A stretch of DNA of 10,297 nt from Cyclostephanos tholiformis (Eukaryota; Bacillariophyta; Thalassiosirophyceae; Thalassiosirales; Thalassiosiraceae). Below the pieces are notes generated by a model. The model had not been told where the DNA came from. It saw only the letters and a program-made list of their open reading frames with translations, and did not search any database. The stretch is from the NCBI GenBank assembly GCA_036939975.1, contig JALLPB010003060.1:1-10297 (forward strand), in the 5' to 3' direction. A program made the translations under genes and the position numbers. Below are positions 8,005-10,297 of this stretch, one piece after another (positions within the stretch are counted from its first letter, which is position 1; each line of letters begins with the position of its first letter).

Positions 8005-8068
8005 ACTTGTACTATAGATAAAGAAACTTGAACTAAAAAAAGCATACTTGTACTGTAGTACTTAGAAT
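8005..8068. repeat. Right element end with inverted copies of left-end motifs
   Basis: ACTTGAACTA at 8026-8035 is the exact inverse of TAGTTCAAGT from the left units. ACTTGTACT occurs at 8005-8013 and 8046-8054, and the latter runs into GTAGTACTTAG. Read inward from the boundary this gives CTAAGTACTACAGTAC, a degenerate relative of the left CTTAGTAGTACGTACTAC. The boundary near 8068 is set by where integrase similarity stops. Confidence 0.6.
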
Positions 8069-9065
8069 CCGAAATAGATCAAGTTTGGCTTCTTGAGAGG
8101 TGAGAATCCAATGCATCATTTGACCGTATGCATCCTCTTTGCGAATTGTCCTCATGTCAATGAGGTTGACTTGGAACCGGTCTCTGAAGTTGGAAGAAAT
8201 AATTGGCTTCTTTGCCCCCTTATGTGGAATGGGCCTAGGCTACTTCTCCAAACAAATGAAACAATCCTGGCAAAATATACTACTGACCAACTTCTGCATA
8301 GGACTGTAATGAGTTTCCATGTATGCATTGTGGGTTTTGTCATGTCCCATGTGCCCAATTCTTGCATGCCTTTCCCAAATCGCATCATAAACATTCAGCA
8401 TATTAGACACTATCTTGTACTCATCTTTTGAATCAAAACTTGTTCTCCAGACCATCATGATTTTGGATTATCTCGATCCTGAATTCACCAGTGTAGTTGT
8501 AAACCTTTTTCACATGCATCTTGCAGAATTTCACAATCTGACTATACTCCGAATCTTCACGGGACACAGCCACCAACTCATTGTCATCACCCCAATTGTA
8601 AAGAATGTGAATCATTTCCTCATACTGCTCGACTGACTTGACCAAACGATGCTTGGGAATGGAATCGGGAACAAGAGTAAGGTCCTCAATCTTAGTGCCA
8701 TCAGGATTTATGCCAAATGCCTTCATTAGAAAAACTCTCCTATGCTTCTCATGAAGAGCATTTAGACAGGATTCTGTCACATTTGCATCCTGGGTAGCAT
8801 CAGCAGCAAGAGCATGTGCATGAGCTGCACGCAGTTGAGCTGCACCCACAGCACCACCAATATTAGCTGAATTTCCTGCATAAATCCAAGCACCATCCAC
8901 CACAGAGGAGCTTAGAGTTGATGCCAGGGTAGAACTGGTGGTGCTGGCATCAGTGTCCTGGTGAACAATGTTTGGCAACAGCACTGCTGAGTCTACCCTG
9001 CCCTTACTGCTCTTGTTTGAGCCATGTTTGCCCATTAGAAATGATGTAATTATGCGCAGAGACAT
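8069..9065 (-). pseudogene. Decayed integrase (HHCC zinc-binding plus start of rve core), cut by the transposon
   Basis: The frame opens with ATG at 9065 and runs 210 codons to a TGA at 8435-8433. The first 150 residues (Ser/Thr/Ala-rich, then HEKHRRVFLMKAFGI) are unfamiliar. After a frameshift in a T/A run near 8435-8440 the next frame gives FDSKDEYKIV and an HHCC domain (HMGHDKTHNAYMETHY followed by CQDC). A TAG at 8242-8240 breaks it again. The same frame then reads KGAKKPIISSNFRDRFQVNL, the usual linker and first strand of an integrase core of the Ginger/KRAB-A-2-like type. The expected catalytic Asp of VDLID is Asn here (GTC AAC CTC). Similarity ends about 8069, just past WILT, where transposon sequence begins. 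It belongs to an older mobile element rather than a cellular gene. Family name is from recalled motifs. Confidence 0.72.
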
Positions 9066-9104
9066 GAAACTTGGTTGAGGTGTTGAGGGGTTCAGCCTAC
9101 TGAA

Positions 9105-9256
9105 GGTGGCGCAGTCTTGAGTGCATTTCAGCCACTCAAGTGATGCTATCGAGCTGCAGTTGTTGCAAGTGCAGATTGGAGGTGGTGCAATCTAGAGCAT
9201 GCCTCTGCTGCCTGAGTAAGTCAGTCTACCTGCAGTTCTTGCGGGCATGGATTCAA
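9105..9256. repeat. Degenerate 76-bp tandem duplication
   Basis: GGTGG(C/T)GCA(G/A)TCT at 9105 and 9181, and CTGCAGTT(G/C)TTGC at 9154 and 9230, share an offset of 76 bp; intervening sequence is only loosely similar. The period is not a multiple of three, so it is not a coding repeat. It lies upstream of the decayed integrase gene and may be leader or promoter sequence of that element. The rest of 9066-9440 shows no gene. Confidence 0.5.
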
Positions 9257-9388
9257 AAGTTGGTTGAGACTTTAAGAGGCAACGAGCCTACTGAAGCTGC
9301 AACTGAGGTTTGTGGAACAAAGTCACCAAAGTTTCAGTGAGGAGTGAGAAGGAAGGTGCGCAGAAGGTGCACCATGGTGACCAAAATT

Positions 9389-9413
9389 AGAGAAGCCCAG
9401 GATGGGCTTCTCT
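9389..9413. repeat. 11-bp hairpin
   Basis: AGAGAAGCCCA, loop GGA, TGGGCTTCTCT: a perfect 11-bp stem with a three-base loop, followed by CTGGGCT. It sits between the 76-bp repeats and the AT-rich tandem units. Function unknown; it may mark the edge of an older inserted element. Confidence 0.75.
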
Positions 9414-9524
9414 GGGCTAAGTAGTGTCTAGATTTCTGATAAATTTATAGATAATAAGGGGAAGTAGTATCTATAATGAGTACACGATTCACGGAAACCA
9501 CCATTTTAGATATTAGGTGGCGTC

Positions 9525-9569
9525 ATTATAGATAATAGGTAGAGCTGACGGTTACCTATTATCTATAAT
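9525..9569. repeat. 18-bp hairpin of tandem unit A
   Basis: ATTATAGATAATAGGTAG pairs with TTACCTATTATCTATAAT across a 9-base loop AGCTGACGG. Seventeen pairs are standard; the pair next to the loop is G-T. It is the diverged sister of the hairpin in unit B. Confidence 0.85.
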
Positions 9570-9682
9570 AGGTAGCTTAGATAGTAATAGGTAGGTTCAT
9601 AACTTCTATCTATAATGACCGAGCTAGTATCTATAATGAGTACACGATTCCCGGAAAATGCCATTTTAGATATTAGGTGGTG

Positions 9683-9731
9683 CTATTATAGATAATAGGT
9701 AGAGCTGACGGCTACCTATTATCTATAATAG
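9683..9731. repeat. 20-bp perfect hairpin of tandem unit B
   Basis: CTATTATAGATAATAGGTAG at 9683-9702 pairs perfectly with 9712-9731 around loop AGCTGACGG (9703-9711). The loop is identical in both units while flanking sequence has changed, which suggests either recent duplication or constraint on the structure. Confidence 0.9.
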
Positions 9732-9774
9732 GTAATCTAGATAATAGGTAGGTTCGCAACTATTATCTATAATG

Positions 9775-10297
9775 GTTTTTATAGATATCTCCTTGTTGTT
9801 CAGGGACCATATACAGTCCCTATTTCCAGCACCCTAAAATTACTAATAACCCCCTCATACTGCCTCTTCAGTCAATTCTGAGGGCACCATTGTGTTCCTC
9901 ACTCCTGAATTAGCCTAGATCAATCTTACCATCATGTTTGTACCATACTTTAACTAAGAGTTATGATGCATCAAAGTGCGCACATCGTTCCATAAAAAAA
10001 CACTGTCCCTATGAGTACCCTCGGTTGCAGACAAATAACTTGTCCGCAACCCCTTCTCCCCCTCCGACCCCCTGCCAGCCCTCATCTATAATATCATTCT
10101 TGGGAGTGGTAACGTGCCATTAGAATTGGCAATATTGTCTAGCAGGCGGCATGGTGCCCATCATTGTGTTGCTGCATTGTCTTTGTTGCACATCATCATC
10201 GATGCGACATGCATTAATAGCCATATTAACAGTAATAAATATTTTTTTCTAGTTTTAATGATGTAGACCCATTGCATATGATGTTAGTTGATTGTTG
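9775..10297. other. Non-coding or unrecognised sequence
   Basis: I see no gene, RNA gene or strong repeat here. A short inverted pair GGGAC/GTCCC flanks ATATAC at about 9803-9819. A C-rich run with CCCCCTCCGACCCCC lies near 10057-10071. The open frame at 9938-10123 is short, Pro/Ser-rich from that run, and has no recognisable motif, so I do not call it. Confidence 0.5.

Larger units (their letters stand above)
1..8068. mobile_element. Three-gene DNA transposon with Plavaka-like transposase (left end open)
   Basis: A single autonomous DNA transposon is the simplest reading. It encodes a Plavaka-like transposase, a Zn-cluster/2OG-dioxygenase-like protein and a charged accessory protein. Both sides carry subterminal repeats sharing TAGTTCAAGT in inverted orientation (left copies at 34-43, 134-143 and 231-240; right copy at 8026-8035). 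The right boundary is placed near 8068 because integrase-gene similarity on the minus strand stops there and AT-rich element sequence begins. The left terminus is not visible: position 1 already lies in or beside the repeat array. No terminal inverted repeat pair or target-site duplication can be shown from this window. The transposase frame is intact; the dioxygenase gene may be frameshifted, so the copy may be recent but not fully functional. Confidence 0.7.
9465..9774. repeat. Two tandem 150-160 bp units rich in TCTATAAT/ATTATAGA
   Basis: Unit A (9465-9624) and unit B (9625-9774) both start TAGTATCTATAATGAGTACA and share GATTC(A/C)CGGAAA, CCATTTTAGATATTAGGTGG and AGAGCTGACGG. They differ by scattered substitutions and a few small indels. 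TCTATAAT or its inverse occurs about eight times, with related TATAGATAATA just before (about 9446) and TATAGATATC just after (about 9780). Each unit holds a long hairpin. They could be a duplicated MITE-like element or satellite; there is no coding potential. Confidence 0.85.

Noticed and set aside
1..8068. LTR retrotransposon or endogenous DNA virus/polinton
   Set aside because: No reverse transcriptase, long terminal repeats, capsid, packaging ATPase or family B polymerase is present; the transposase and subterminal repeats fit a cut-and-paste DNA transposon.
8093..8636. Plus-strand frames over the integrase fragment
   Set aside because: Antisense to a recognisable HHCC and rve segment on the minus strand; no independent motif.
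9140..9340. 66-codon plus-strand frame with several Cys residues
   Set aside because: Covers the degenerate 76-bp repeat, whose period is not a multiple of three; the Cys pattern fits no known domain.

Overview
The window looks like nuclear DNA of a microbial eukaryote, most likely a diatom or related stramenopile. The reasons are AT-rich non-coding sequence, short GT-AG introns of about 75-97 bp, long intronless transposon reading frames, and protein signatures I associate with multi-copy diatom mobile elements. The organism call is inference. No ordinary cellular gene is visible; everything recognisable comes from mobile elements.

Positions 1 to about 8068 form one large DNA transposon whose left end lies at or beyond the window edge. 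It carries three genes. On the minus strand (338-1919) is a two-exon gene for a highly charged nuclear-type accessory protein of about 494 aa that I do not recognise. Divergent from it across a 715-bp intergenic region (1920-2634) is a 944-aa transposase of the Plavaka-like/CACTA-related type (2635-5469, plus strand). Convergent with the transposase, with overlapping stop codons, is a two-exon minus-strand gene (5466-7108) for a protein joining an N-terminal Zn2Cys6-type cysteine cluster to a C-terminal 2-oxoglutarate/Fe(II) dioxygenase-like domain. The first exon of that gene has no in-frame ATG unless a 7-A run is a frameshift.

The ends hold structured repeats. On the left are three copies, 99-100 bp apart, of a unit with a perfect 16-bp palindrome and a TAGTTCAAGT motif. 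On the right are GC-rich repeats of about 137 bp with poly-G runs (one of 52 G), then an AT-rich arm carrying the same motif inverted. The likely working arrangement is that the transposase binds the subterminal repeats and moves the element, while the dioxygenase, guided by its zinc cluster, may act on modified bases or chromatin around it. That role is inferred from TET/JBP genes carried by fungal KDZ transposons.

Right of the element, 8069-9065 (minus) is a decayed integrase gene (HHCC zinc-binding domain plus the start of an rve core). It has a frameshift, a nonsense codon and an apparent loss of the first catalytic Asp, and it stops where the transposon ends, which suggests the transposon interrupted it. 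Beyond it lie a degenerate 76-bp duplication, a hairpin, and two tandem 150-160 bp units rich in TCTATAAT/ATTATAGA, each with a long hairpin. Positions 9775-10297 hold nothing I can support.
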